Made by a program: the position numbers and the translations under genes | Assembly: GCF_041058985.1 (NCBI RefSeq) | Contig: NZ_JBEHZE010000001.1 | Span: forward strand, 2,232,001-2,296,000 | Source: Hyphococcus lacteus | GTDB lineage: Bacteria; Pseudomonadota; Alphaproteobacteria; Caulobacterales; Parvularculaceae | Direction of reading: 5' to 3' | DNA: 64,000 nucleotides | Part shown: piece by piece, positions 35,411-44,221 of the stretch | Layout: every line of letters begins with the position of its first letter | Position numbering within the stretch: position 1 is the stretch's first letter | Notes under the pieces: generated by a model | The model's input: only the letters and a program-made list of their open reading frames with translations | The model's database searches: none | What the model was told of the DNA's origin: nothing

Positions 35411-38400
35411 AACGCGCTCCGGTTGGCTAAGCGTTCTGGAAGGAAGAAAATTACGGCGACAGGGAAGGTGCGAGGTACATACCCATCATATCGCCGCTCA
35501 ATGTCTTTGATCTCTCTGTCGCGTTCTTGCGGTATTTTTGCGAGCCGGATCTTGATGGCCTCAATGTCACGGCGAAACTGCGCCTTTTCTTCATTGGAAA
35601 AGCGCTGGTCTTCCTGAAATAGAACCAACTGTTCAGGTTCAGCGGATTCGGCCAATGCTGTTTGAATGGATTTTTCCAAGTCCGTCAGAACTGTCTCAAT
35701 CGTATTCTGCTCCTGCTTTTTCCGAGTTTCGAGCGTGGTGCTCAAATTGCGCAGTCTATCGGTTGAACGCGCAGTGACGGCACGGTCAATTGATGACTGA
35801 GCCGTTTCAAAGCGATCGACAAGCTGTTGGAAAAGCGAGTCATTGATGTCCACAGGACGGCTTTGCGCAAACCACTCGGTCACTTTGGTGACGCCAGTTT
35901 CACGAGCAAATCCGCTTTCGCTCAAATACCCGCCAGAGGCAGTAAGCTCTTCGTGCAAGCGATGATGATTGCCGCCCGTTATCACCAACCGAGAATTGAT
36001 GGCGACGGCTGGGCCATCAAGAAGCGCATCGGGCACGACACGAATGGCGACACGATGGAGTTTCTTTACATCCACGCCCGCCCAAACCTCAGCACGCATG
36101 AGACGCAGGCACATTTGAACCAAACGATGGTTCATGTGAACCAGCACCACATCGTCGCGGCCTTTAGCAACGTCATGATCAAATGTAATGGGACGTGTGA
36201 CTTGAGTGTGCGGATGCCGGAGACCTTCTAGGCATTTTCCCCATGACCCACCCATTTCGGGGAGGATAAAAACCGTTCCATCAGGTGCGCCGTTGAGCGT
36301 TGCAGACTTTAGGGGCGGTTTGTCCGCGAGCGCCAAGCCAACATGCACAGCTTGGCAAATCCGCTCCGGCGTTAGATGGAAATCCTTCCGCGTCTCAAGC
36401 AATCGATCATGTAGCTTTGCAATTCTATCTGTGAGGTTTCGTTCCGCTCTGATAAATCGCTTCGCCTTTGCCGCGCGCAATTCGGCTTCTTTCGTATTCA
36501 GTTCCTTGCGGGCGCCCTCGATGAGTTCTGCCATTTGCGGCGCGATGACGGGATTGACGCTGCCCATGTCAGCTCGCATCGATTCCAACTTTACCAACGC
36601 ACGAATAATATCCTCGCTGTGGCCACCAACGCCTTTCTCGGGAACGACATCTCCGCCATCAACGGGATGCCAGATCAAAACCTCTTTGGCTTTTTGTCCA
36701 TGACGATCGATCCGGCCATTGCGTTGTTCCATGACATTGGGATTGTATGGAATCTCGATATGGATAAGTGAGTTACAGTGGTTTTGAAGGTCTATGCCTT
36801 CGGACGCTGCATCAGTTGCAAGAAGAATGCGGACCGATGAACTGGAGGGGTGCGTCTGGAAGGCCGCTTTGATTGTCTCACGGTCAGCATGATCAATTCC
36901 GCCATGAATGATCGCCAAGCGGTCTCCGCCATAGCCCTGGGCCGTCAGTATTTCTTTGAGCCAATCAAGCGTGGTTCGATACTCGGTAAAAAGAATGACG
37001 CGTGCATCGTTCCAGTCGTCATTTGGCCTCAGATTTTTCTCCAACCACGCTATCAGCGCTTTGGCCTTGCTGTCAGTTTTATGGCGGTTGTTATCGGCCC
37101 AATCCGACATCATGGACAGGAGCTTGCGTTCCTCCGCTGTTAAGGGCGCGAGATGTCGGGAGGCTTCTTCAACGGCCTCGTCCTGAATATCTTCGACTTG
37201 TGCGTCGTCTGCATAATCTTCTTCACTCTGCTCAATCATTCGCTTGAGAATGCGCTCAGAAAATGCCGTCTTTTGGTTTGACTGATCAGGTGTTGCCAAG
37301 TTCTGGCGATGCTTTTCTAGGGTCGCAGCAAATGCGGCCGGAGACGAAAAGAGCCGTTTCTGTAGGAGTTTATTGACGAAGTGAGCTGCCATCCCACCCG
37401 TTTCGCGGCAAGTATGTTTGCGGCTTTCGCAATACTGCCGAAGCATGGCGTGGATCTCGCGTTCCGGCTCCGAATAGGGGATAGCCAAAGGTTTGAGCAC
37501 TCGCTTTGGATAAAGCGGATTGCCGTCGGCATCGACCAGATCGGTTTTTAGTCGGCGCACCATGACTTGAGACAGCTGACGTTCGCTTGGCAAAATGTTT
37601 CGAGAAAACCGTTGGTCGTCGAGCAGTTCCAATAGCGACGTAAAGGACTGCGTGTATCCATTGTGCGGGGTCGCCGTCAAAAAAAGCTTATGCTGGAAAT
37701 GAGGCGCGATGGTGCGAACCAAACGCGTGCGCTGACTTTCTAGCGTGTAGTTGGCACTTCCAGAGGGCGCGATATTGTGAGCCTCATCTATGACGAGCAA
37801 GTCGAATTTGCGGGGATAGACCGACCCCACCGGGAGCACGTCCTTTAGGAGACGCAGGGGCTCACCTGCTTTGATCCAATCGACAGAAGCAATGAGGCGC
37901 GGAAAGGATGTCCACGGGTTAGCATGAATACCGCGATCACGTCGTAATTGGCGAACATAATCTGAATTGACTATCTTGAAGTCGAGTCCGAATTTTTCGA
38001 GCATTTCAAGACGCCATTTTTCCTGCAATGACGCGGGGCAGACGATGAAGACGGTTCGCGCTCGATGCCGCAATAACAGTTCCTGAATGACCAACCCAGC
38101 TTCAATGGTTTTGCCTAAGCCGACATCATCTGCAATCAGCAAATTGGCGCGGGCCATACCAATCGCGCGCACAAGCGGATCAAGCTGAAAATCTTCAATG
38201 CTGATACCACTCCTAAAGGGCGCTTGCAGGAACCCGCGATCGGCGTTCGTTGCAGCGCCCCAGCGAACAGCATCCAGAAACGCTTCTAGGTGGGCAGGAT
38301 CGTCTCTGCCTGTAAGTTTGGGCAATCCGGCATGTTCAATAATGTGCGCGCCAGGCTCTATTTCCCAGATAACCTCAATCTGTTCACCGAGGCTGTCTTC

Positions 38401-38577
38401 GTCGATCGAAGCTAGTGTAATGTGATGTTGAGGCTGGGTCGTCTCGCGTGGCCCAATACAAGCATCCACCTCTACGACAATCCACTGGCGCCGCCGGGCT
38501 TCAACGAGCTGTCCAGATTCTGGCGTCGCGAGTATGCCGTCTTCGGATTTATTTTGGTCAAATATGTCTAGCGTCAT
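35407..38577 (-). CDS. drmD: DISARM SNF2-like helicase DrmD
   Basis: A 1056-residue Superfamily 2 Swi2/Snf2-type ATPase, the marker gene of class 1 DISARM. Walker A is DDVGLGKT at 150-157, DEAH at 264-267, TATPHNG (motif III) soon after, and the helicase C-terminal ATDAASEGIDLQNH and QRNGRIDRHGQ. The C-terminal part is rich in charged coiled-coil-like sequence. It overlaps the cytosine methylase gene by four bases (ATGA), which suggests translational coupling. Confidence 0.92.
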   Translation of the reverse strand: MTLDIFDQNKSEDGILATPESGQLVEARRRQWIVVEVDACIGPRETTQPQHHITLASIDEDSLGEQIEVIWEIEPGAHIIEHAGLPKLTGRDDPAHLEAFLDAVRWGAATNADRGFLQAPFRSGISIEDFQLDPLVRAIGMARANLLIADDVGLGKTIEAGLVIQELLLRHRARTVFIVCPASLQEKWRLEMLEKFGLDFKIVNSDYVRQLRRDRGIHANPWTSFPRLIASVDWIKAGEPLRLLKDVLPVGSVYPRKFDLLVIDEAHNIAPSGSANYTLESQRTRLVRTIAPHFQHKLFLTATPHNGYTQSFTSLLELLDDQRFSRNILPSERQLSQVMVRRLKTDLVDADGNPLYPKRVLKPLAIPYSEPEREIHAMLRQYCESRKHTCRETGGMAAHFVNKLLQKRLFSSPAAFAATLEKHRQNLATPDQSNQKTAFSERILKRMIEQSEEDYADDAQVEDIQDEAVEEASRHLAPLTAEERKLLSMMSDWADNNRHKTDSKAKALIAWLEKNLRPNDDWNDARVILFTEYRTTLDWLKEILTAQGYGGDRLAIIHGGIDHADRETIKAAFQTHPSSSSVRILLATDAASEGIDLQNHCNSLIHIEIPYNPNVMEQRNGRIDRHGQKAKEVLIWHPVDGGDVVPEKGVGGHSEDIIRALVKLESMRADMGSVNPVIAPQMAELIEGARKELNTKEAELRAAKAKRFIRAERNLTDRIAKLHDRLLETRKDFHLTPERICQAVHVGLALADKPPLKSATLNGAPDGTVFILPEMGGSWGKCLEGLRHPHTQVTRPITFDHDVAKGRDDVVLVHMNHRLVQMCLRLMRAEVWAGVDVKKLHRVAIRVVPDALLDGPAVAINSRLVITGGNHHRLHEELTASGGYLSESGFARETGVTKVTEWFAQSRPVDINDSLFQQLVDRFETAQSSIDRAVTARSTDRLRNLSTTLETRKKQEQNTIETVLTDLEKSIQTALAESAEPEQLVLFQEDQRFSNEEKAQFRRDIEAIKIRLAKIPQERDREIKDIERRYDGYVPRTFPVAVIFFLPERLANRSAL

Positions 38578-39701
38578 GCAGGAATAGCCTGAGCTTCATC
38601 CAAATTATTAAGATGAGAAATGAAGCTCTTACCGATCGCCTCGCCGAGTTTAACTGGAACGGCATTTCCAATCAGTCGTCCGATGGTCTTACGACGAATA
38701 GGGACTCCCTTTGGAGCAAATTTATAGCTTTTCGGGAAACTTTGAATGATCGCGCCTTCCCGAAGCGAAATTGCGCGGTCCTGTTCGGGGTGCCCAAATC
38801 GACCATTCCCAAACCCGAAGAATTGAGTAGTCATTGTCGGGGCCGGTTCATCCCAGCCCATGCGGCCATAAACACTTGGATAGGTTTTTCCAGACGCCTT
38901 CTTATGGCATTCTGCAACCAATTCCTCGGGCCAATCTCGCCATGTGCCGCCCGGTTTGGAAACCCGGATACGCTTCAAGTTTAGGGCTGAAAGTTCGCTG
39001 GCTTGATGCAAAGGATCTTTCTCGTCGCATTCACCCGCGCTTAGCTTGGGTAGCTTTTCTATCGCTTTCCGAACTGTCTTGTGCTTTCCGGATGGCGATG
39101 TCGGAGCGATAAGATCAATTGGTCCGAGCCGTGACGCCAATAAGACCAAACGATTGCGCTGTTGAGGAACTCCGTAGTCTGCACAGTTCACCACTTGATG
39201 GCTAACGTGATATCCGATCCCTTCCAGAGATTGGACGAATTTCTCAAAGACTTTTTGATGGGCAAGCATTGGAACATTTTCCATTGTCACCAAATGAGGC
39301 CGAGACTCATTTACCATGCGGCCAAATTGAAGCAGCAAATTCCATCGTTCGTCGGACTCATCAGACTTGCCCTTACTATAGGTGGAGAATGGCTGGCAGG
39401 GCGCGCAGCCTGCCAGCAATGTAATCTTGGCGTCACCATAGGCGTCGGCAAGTTCAGACTCACTGACATCTTCAACCGACTTCTTTAGAAATTTCGCCTT
39501 ATTGTTGGCCTCGAAGGGGTATTCGCAAGCAGGATCAATATCTATGCCCATAGCGACATTGATTCCTGCGTTTTCCAGCCCGAGTGTCAGGCCGCCCGCG
39601 CCACAAAAAAGATCTACCGCCCGAATTTCAAAATTTGGAGGCTTTTTTGAGATTTTGTCACTTTTCGACGCGCGCTTGGCGCTATTTGATCTTCTTGCCA
39701 T
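38574..39701 (-). CDS. drmMII: DNA cytosine-C5 methyltransferase (DISARM DrmMII-type)
   Basis: It transfers a methyl group to C5 of cytosine. In the 375-residue product motif I is FCGAGG (32-37), motif IV PCQP (101-104, catalytic Cys102), motif VI ENVP, motif VIII QQRNRLVLL, with GNAVPVKLGEAIG at the C-terminus. I chose the ATG giving MARRSNSAKR because GGGAGGAAAG precedes it; the frame extends 18 codons further up. It overlaps the antitoxin-like gene by 20 bases. C5 methylases are the marker of class 2 DISARM, so its presence with DrmD and DrmMI is unusual. Confidence 0.88.
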   Translation of the reverse strand: MARRSNSAKRASKSDKISKKPPNFEIRAVDLFCGAGGLTLGLENAGINVAMGIDIDPACEYPFEANNKAKFLKKSVEDVSESELADAYGDAKITLLAGCAPCQPFSTYSKGKSDESDERWNLLLQFGRMVNESRPHLVTMENVPMLAHQKVFEKFVQSLEGIGYHVSHQVVNCADYGVPQQRNRLVLLASRLGPIDLIAPTSPSGKHKTVRKAIEKLPKLSAGECDEKDPLHQASELSALNLKRIRVSKPGGTWRDWPEELVAECHKKASGKTYPSVYGRMGWDEPAPTMTTQFFGFGNGRFGHPEQDRAISLREGAIIQSFPKSYKFAPKGVPIRRKTIGRLIGNAVPVKLGEAIGKSFISHLNNLDEAQAIPA

Positions 39702-39867
39702 CGAGCTTCTTTCCTCCCGCAGCCCGCATAAGGGCTTCATATGTTTCGATTGCAAGAACGACGACGACGGGGCGACCGTGTTTTTCGACGATGACGGGGC
39801 CCGCGCGTGCGGAATCCAGAAGTAGGCCGAAACTATTTTTGGCCTCTCGGGCAGACATTGTTTTCAT
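39682..39867 (-). CDS. Phd/YefM-family antitoxin-like protein (first gene of DISARM operon)
   Basis: The product MKTMSAREAKNSFGLLLDSA... has the Phd/YefM signature: a start with SAREAKNSF, then PVIVEKHGRPVVVVLAIETYEAL. These proteins bind operator DNA as dimers and neutralise a cognate toxin through their C-terminus. At 61 residues it is short, and no toxin gene lies beside it. I use the ATG downstream of the predicted promoter; an ATG ten codons earlier overlaps the -10. It overlaps the methylase start, so it probably belongs to the same transcript and may regulate it. Confidence 0.75.
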   Translation of the reverse strand: MKTMSAREAKNSFGLLLDSARAGPVIVEKHGRPVVVVLAIETYEALMRAAGGKKLDGKKIK

Positions 39868-39895
39868 TGCAGTTCTCAACCGATTGATTCGAGCC

Positions 39896-39925
39896 ATTAT
39901 AGCTACAATTGGAAATATTTTGGAA
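39896..39925 (-). promoter_or_regulatory. Predicted promoter and operator of the DISARM operon
   Basis: On the minus strand a perfect TATAAT is preceded by a weak TTCCAA (-35) at 18 bases. A 14-base near-palindrome, ATTATAGCTACAAT on the plus strand (39896-39909, six of seven pairs matching), covers the -10. Two TTGGAA copies lie 11 bases apart next to it. The predicted transcript starts about 20 bases ahead of the antitoxin ATG. Sequence prediction only. Confidence 0.5.
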
Positions 39926-39959
39926 CTGATTTGTGACGGGATTCTACGATTTTTGGATG

Positions 39960-40380
39960 TAGTGCAGGGCGCGTTCGGCGTTGCCGAACCGGGTTCGCGT
40001 GAACCAAGCCGGTGCCCGTCTTGGCCCTCCGGGCTTTGATCCCTCGCGCTTGCCGCCTTCGGCGGGGCAGGAACTGCTGCGCAGTGCAGATTTGGCAGGC
40101 GCCCGCCCTAAGCGGGCTAAACGCCCAGCTGGCTAGAGGATGTTGACGTGACATTGGCGGCAGAACCACCGGAGACCGCTCCGCGGGCCCGGGGACCATG
40201 CCGCCTCGTTGTTTGGTTGCTGGGCTGTCCGGCGCGCTCTGGGCTTCGCCTTCGGGGTTGCCGGACGCCTGGCCGCGAGGCCGCTTCCCACTGCGGAGCA
40301 GAGGGGTCGGCCTCGCCAGCTAACGCGGCAGGTTTGTAGTGTTTAGAGGTTCAACGGACGGCGCTGCGCGCCGGCATTTT
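39960..40380. other. GC-rich, hairpin-dense region without a credible gene
   Basis: This stretch holds many short perfect inverted repeats, for example GTTCGGC/GCCGAAC, GGTTC/GAACC, CCGCC/GGCGG and ACTGC/GCAGT, each with a small loop. The open frames that cross it have no recognisable products. It lies directly upstream of the truncated relaxase, so it may be the degraded oriT-proximal part of a conjugative element. Confidence 0.4.
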
Positions 40381-40381
40381 T

Positions 40382-41911
40382 GTGAATGTCCCTCGGCAGT
40401 CGGGGTGGGCGTCAGGCCGGTCTGCCACAGGGCGGCCAGCGCCCAACCGCCTTGGCACGAAGCTCGATTGGGTCGCGGCCGATCATTACGACACCGGCCA
40501 GCCTCATACCCATTTGGTCATTCGCGGCAAGCGCGATGATGGAACTGATCTGATTATTCCCAAGGACTATGTATCGAAGGGCATTCGGAAGCGGGCACAA
40601 GAGCTTGTGACCATTGAGCTTGGGCCCGTGCGGGAGATCGAAGGACGCACGCGCATGGCGCGCATGGTTCAGCGACAGCGGTTGACACAGATCGACCGGA
40701 GATTGTTTGGCAGCGCGCGGGATGGAATTGTGGATGTATCCGCCCCTGTCCGAAAGGGACAAGTCTGGCGCAAGCAATTAGACCGCGCCCGTCTGAAGTT
40801 TTTGGAGAAAACGGGACTTGCAGAGCCGCTTGGAAAAGGCCGATGGCGGATACAGGAAAATGCCGAACCAACGCTGAAACGCATGGGTGAGCGCGGCGAC
40901 ATCATTCAGACGATGCACCGCGCGATGGCAGGCCGCGACCAGCGCCTGATCGATGGAACGAGTCTGTATGACCCTGGCGCTGACGGCGCAAAGCCAGTGA
41001 CCGGGAAAATCCTCTCGCAAGGCGTCGGCGATGATGTAGCTGACCGCGCCTATCTCATCATCGACGATTTGGACGGCAAAAGCCGATATATAAATTTGGG
41101 GTCGAGCGACAGGCTGACAGAATTCAAACCGGATATGATTGTCACTGTCGAACCAGCAAGCCGTGAACCTCGATCTTCGGACGGCACAATCGACAAGATC
41201 GCTGCGAAAAATGGTGGGCGCTATTCCGAGCTGTTGCATATGAAAGCCGACGGCTCTGCGCGTCCTGAGTTTGTCGCCGCGCATGTTCGGCGGTTGGAAG
41301 CGCTAAAACGCGCAGGGCATGTCACGCGAAATTCGGATGGGAGTTGGACAATTCCGTCAGACTATCTAACGCAGGCCGGAGAATATGAACGCGCCTCGGC
41401 TCTATCGCAGCCTGTAGGTATTTCACCTCACTCGTCGCTGTCGCTCAAGCAGATGGAAACAGCGATTGGCGCAACGTGGTTGGATCAATCATTGGTTGAT
41501 GGCAAAGCCAACACGCTTGCGAGAGGCTTTGGCGGTGAAGTCGAACGCGCGAAAGTCGTGCGCCGATCGTTTCTGTTCAAGTCAGGAATCCTGAAAAACA
41601 AAAGCACGCAATTTACCAAAGCTCATCTTATCGAATTGGAGCGTAGGGACTTGGTAAATGCCGGGCAGGACTTGGCGCGTGAGTTGGGTAAGCCCTATGC
41701 GGCGTCGCCTGCGAGCGGGCAAATTAGAGGAATCTATGCAAAAGCTGTGGATCGTCCGAGCGGCAAATATGCCGTTATTGAGCGGGCGAAGGATTTTACG
41801 CTTGTCCCTTGGCGCGACGTGCTGGAGCGTCAAAGCGGAAAGTCAGTCAGCGGGCTGCTTCGCGGAAAGACGATTTCGTGGTCGTTTGGGCGAGGACGGG
41901 GAGTGACGTAG
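40382..41911 (+). pseudogene. 5'-truncated relaxase (VirD2-like, DUF3363-type) remnant
   Basis: From LGTKLDWVAADHYDTGQPHTH onward the product matches the relaxases of alphaproteobacterial conjugative elements. It includes the metal-binding HxH (QPHTH), the segment RDDGTDLIIPKDYVSKGIRK and ELGPVREIEGRTRMARMVQR, with a DUF3363-like C-terminal half. The N-terminal portion usually found before this point (roughly 190 residues) is missing, and the first ~22 residues of the frame look unrelated. Without it the protein probably cannot nick oriT. A GTG would be the only start. Confidence 0.8.
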
Positions 41912-42001
41912 CTTTCAGTTGAGTTCCTAGATATTTGAGCATTTTACATTGTTCTAGCCGTTTGCCTCATTTACGGTCGCGAAATTCTAGTGAGGTTTTC
42001 T

Positions 42002-43048
42002 ATGCGCAATGTGAGCTATTTTCCACCATACAGTCAGGAAGAAAACGTCGTAACCAACGCTGTCCTTTTGCTGTTATCTCACGTCAACAGAATGGCCCCG
42101 ACTATATTCTCTGATTTACTGACATCTATTACGGATGAGGCGTTTGCCGTTGGGCCAACTTTTCAAAACCAGGTGAAGATACGGGGCGGGAAAGGGATTC
42201 CTGATGCACTCATCCAACAATCTCCATTTGAAATTTATGTGGAAACCAAATTGGGCGACCATTTGTCTGTTAGTCAAATCGCATCCCACTTCGAGACAAT
42301 CAAGCAAAACGAAACGGTCAAAGGATCAAGCATACTGCTTGGGCTAACTAGAACGCAGATTGGCCAAACCGAATTGGATGAACTGCAAAGCCTTGGTGGA
42401 GCAAATGGAGTGAGGTTTTTCTCAACCACGTTTACTGAGTTAGCAGATATTCTCGAAAGTTCTTCGGATGAGTTCCGATTGGAATTGAATACGCTGCTTG
42501 AAGAATATCGGGCGTTCATCCAAGAGCGGGGCCTTGTGCCAGAAACCGAAAACAAGCTTCTGATAAACCCATGCGGGACCTCATATGAGCAAAATCGGCT
42601 GCACAATATTTATCATGACCAACCGACGCGCTCGAAGGTGTTTTGCAAATACCTGGGAGTTTACAAAGACAAGTGCGTGTCGCTGATTGGTGAAGTTTTG
42701 GCAGTGGTCAATGCTCGAATAGACGGCAACGAAGTTTCGATCTTAGAAAACCATCCGTTATCGTGGAGGCAAGGATATCTGCATCAACCGACAGAGCACG
42801 AGCTCAATCGAATTTTGGGAATTGTTCGTGGATCAAGTTACTACAATTTGGGCGAAGAAGAAGCTCGCTACTACATTGTGGATGAGTTCGTTGAGAGCAG
42901 TTTTCGCAAAGTATCAAAGCACGGAATACAAGGACACCGATATTTCACGCTAGATGGAGAAGCAGGAATTATTCCGGATTGTTTTGCCGAAACAGAGCCG
43001 ACAATTGAAGAGGTTGCACGTGCGCTATCCTCGAAAACATGGCAGTAG
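42002..43048 (+). CDS. Uncharacterised protein with PD-(D/E)xK nuclease-like segment
   Basis: I do not recognise a named family. The 348-residue product contains IPDALIQQSPFEIYVETKLG at about residues 60-80, which fits the PD...ExK core (Asp, then Glu-Thr-Lys) of restriction-type nucleases. The following SQIASHFETI helix has a further Gln/His. The rest has no visible motif. TGAGG six bases ahead supports this ATG over a GTG four codons upstream. It sits between two conjugation gene remnants and could be a nuclease or a defence cargo gene. Confidence 0.6.
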   Translation: MRNVSYFPPYSQEENVVTNAVLLLLSHVNRMAPTIFSDLLTSITDEAFAVGPTFQNQVKIRGGKGIPDALIQQSPFEIYVETKLGDHLSVSQIASHFETIKQNETVKGSSILLGLTRTQIGQTELDELQSLGGANGVRFFSTTFTELADILESSSDEFRLELNTLLEEYRAFIQERGLVPETENKLLINPCGTSYEQNRLHNIYHDQPTRSKVFCKYLGVYKDKCVSLIGEVLAVVNARIDGNEVSILENHPLSWRQGYLHQPTEHELNRILGIVRGSSYYNLGEEEARYYIVDEFVESSFRKVSKHGIQGHRYFTLDGEAGIIPDCFAETEPTIEEVARALSSKTWQ

Positions 43049-43129
43049 AAAATCACATGCACACTACGCAAAACGATAGGGTGTTCACATTCTGTGGAGC
43101 ACTTCAGTCCGGGGAATCAAGAGCTTTGA

Positions 43130-43999
43130 ATGCCTTCAAAAATTAAATACCGACGCAGTTACAAACTCGATGATTATATCGTGTCTGGAATAACGGCGCG
43201 CGAGCTTTTGCGTTTCTTTCGGAGAATGGACGGTTGGCACACCTTCTTTGGGGAGTTTGAAATCCCAAATTTCAGAACTGTTTTTGGCGGTGCCACTCAA
43301 CTCCAGCGTCTTGGCGACCCGGCGTCCGGGGCAGGAGTCATCATTAAGGAATACACTTGCGCAACCGGTTCTGGTCCGAATTTGAAGGCAATTTGGAGGC
43401 TAAAGGTTACATTTACTTGCTCCATGCGATCCTTTGAACATGTTGAGTATGCGGATGAAAATTATCCAGAGCTCATAAACGAGCGTTTCGACTTTCGGGA
43501 AACTTGGCACGATGAAGACATAACCAGTATCGAATTGCGATCAGCGGAAAGCCAGACAGCTTTCGAGAAGGAAGTTCTTAGTTTCATTTCTGAATTTCGT
43601 GTTCGTGAGGGTAAGATCGCAGACCCATCCGATTGGGAGGAGGGTGGACTGATAGCAAAGGTGCGGTGTCGCTGTGGTCATACCGTTACAACAACAGCGC
43701 CCAAGCTGAGCCGGGGTAAGCGGTGCAGTGATATCTTCGCCTTGAAAAATATACTGCGCTGTAGCGCCTGTGGAAACATGGGTGAGGCCGAGATATTACC
43801 TTGGTTTCTTGAAAACACTGTCACCCATATCGATTCCTCTCGACGCTATTTTGATGGTGATCGTGGTGTTGACAGGCAAAGTATCCAGCAGGATGTCTCA
43901 TTTGATTTGTATGGAGTTATGGATGGTGACGGCGAGAGCGACGTTTATCTAGGAGACGGAGTTTCAATAAAACCAGACGGAAGACTGTCCGAAGATTGA
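43130..43999 (+). CDS. Uncharacterised protein with a zinc-ribbon-like region
   Basis: The 289-residue product is not recognised. Near residue 180 there are paired cysteines, CRCGH, and about 40 residues later CSACG, spaced as in a zinc ribbon. The N-terminal half is mixed alpha/beta with aromatic and basic residues (WHTFFGEFEIPNF). The C-terminus is acidic. No strong ribosome binding site precedes the ATG. It is separated by 81 bases from the nuclease-like gene and may be its partner, but that is inference. Confidence 0.55.
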   Translation: MPSKIKYRRSYKLDDYIVSGITARELLRFFRRMDGWHTFFGEFEIPNFRTVFGGATQLQRLGDPASGAGVIIKEYTCATGSGPNLKAIWRLKVTFTCSMRSFEHVEYADENYPELINERFDFRETWHDEDITSIELRSAESQTAFEKEVLSFISEFRVREGKIADPSDWEEGGLIAKVRCRCGHTVTTTAPKLSRGKRCSDIFALKNILRCSACGNMGEAEILPWFLENTVTHIDSSRRYFDGDRGVDRQSIQQDVSFDLYGVMDGDGESDVYLGDGVSIKPDGRLSED

Positions 44000-44221
44000 T
44001 GTTCGAGTCCTAACAATAATTGCATCAAGCAATACATTCTTTAGGCGGATTAATGCCTTTATACACCCAGAGCAGGACAATTTTGCACCTAACAAATCTC
44101 TGGGCATCGTAGTTGATTGTGAATATGCATATTTGCCTCGAATTTCTACCCGCTTTCCTACCTAGACCAGTTAGGGCTTAATCCCGCAGCCTAGGCCTCA
44201 AGTTAGTTCTTGAGGTTTTAG
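44000..44221. other. Intergenic region upstream of the TraG fragment, with an SD hairpin
   Basis: No gene is visible. The last 30 bases contain CCTCAAG and CTTGAGG (44196-44202 and 44209-44215), a perfect seven-base inverted repeat. Its 3' arm includes the GAGG ribosome binding site of the TraG fragment, so the site would be masked in the folded RNA. Confidence 0.5.

Noticed and set aside
23599..39867. BREX or a type I restriction-modification system instead of DISARM
   Set aside because: No PglZ, BrxC or HsdR/HsdS is present; DrmA, DrmB (DUF1998), DrmC and DrmD together are specific to DISARM.
44003..44012. GTTCGAGTC matching the tRNA T arm as a possible right attachment site
   Set aside because: Only nine bases match and the sequence diverges at once; such a match could arise by chance in 25 kb.
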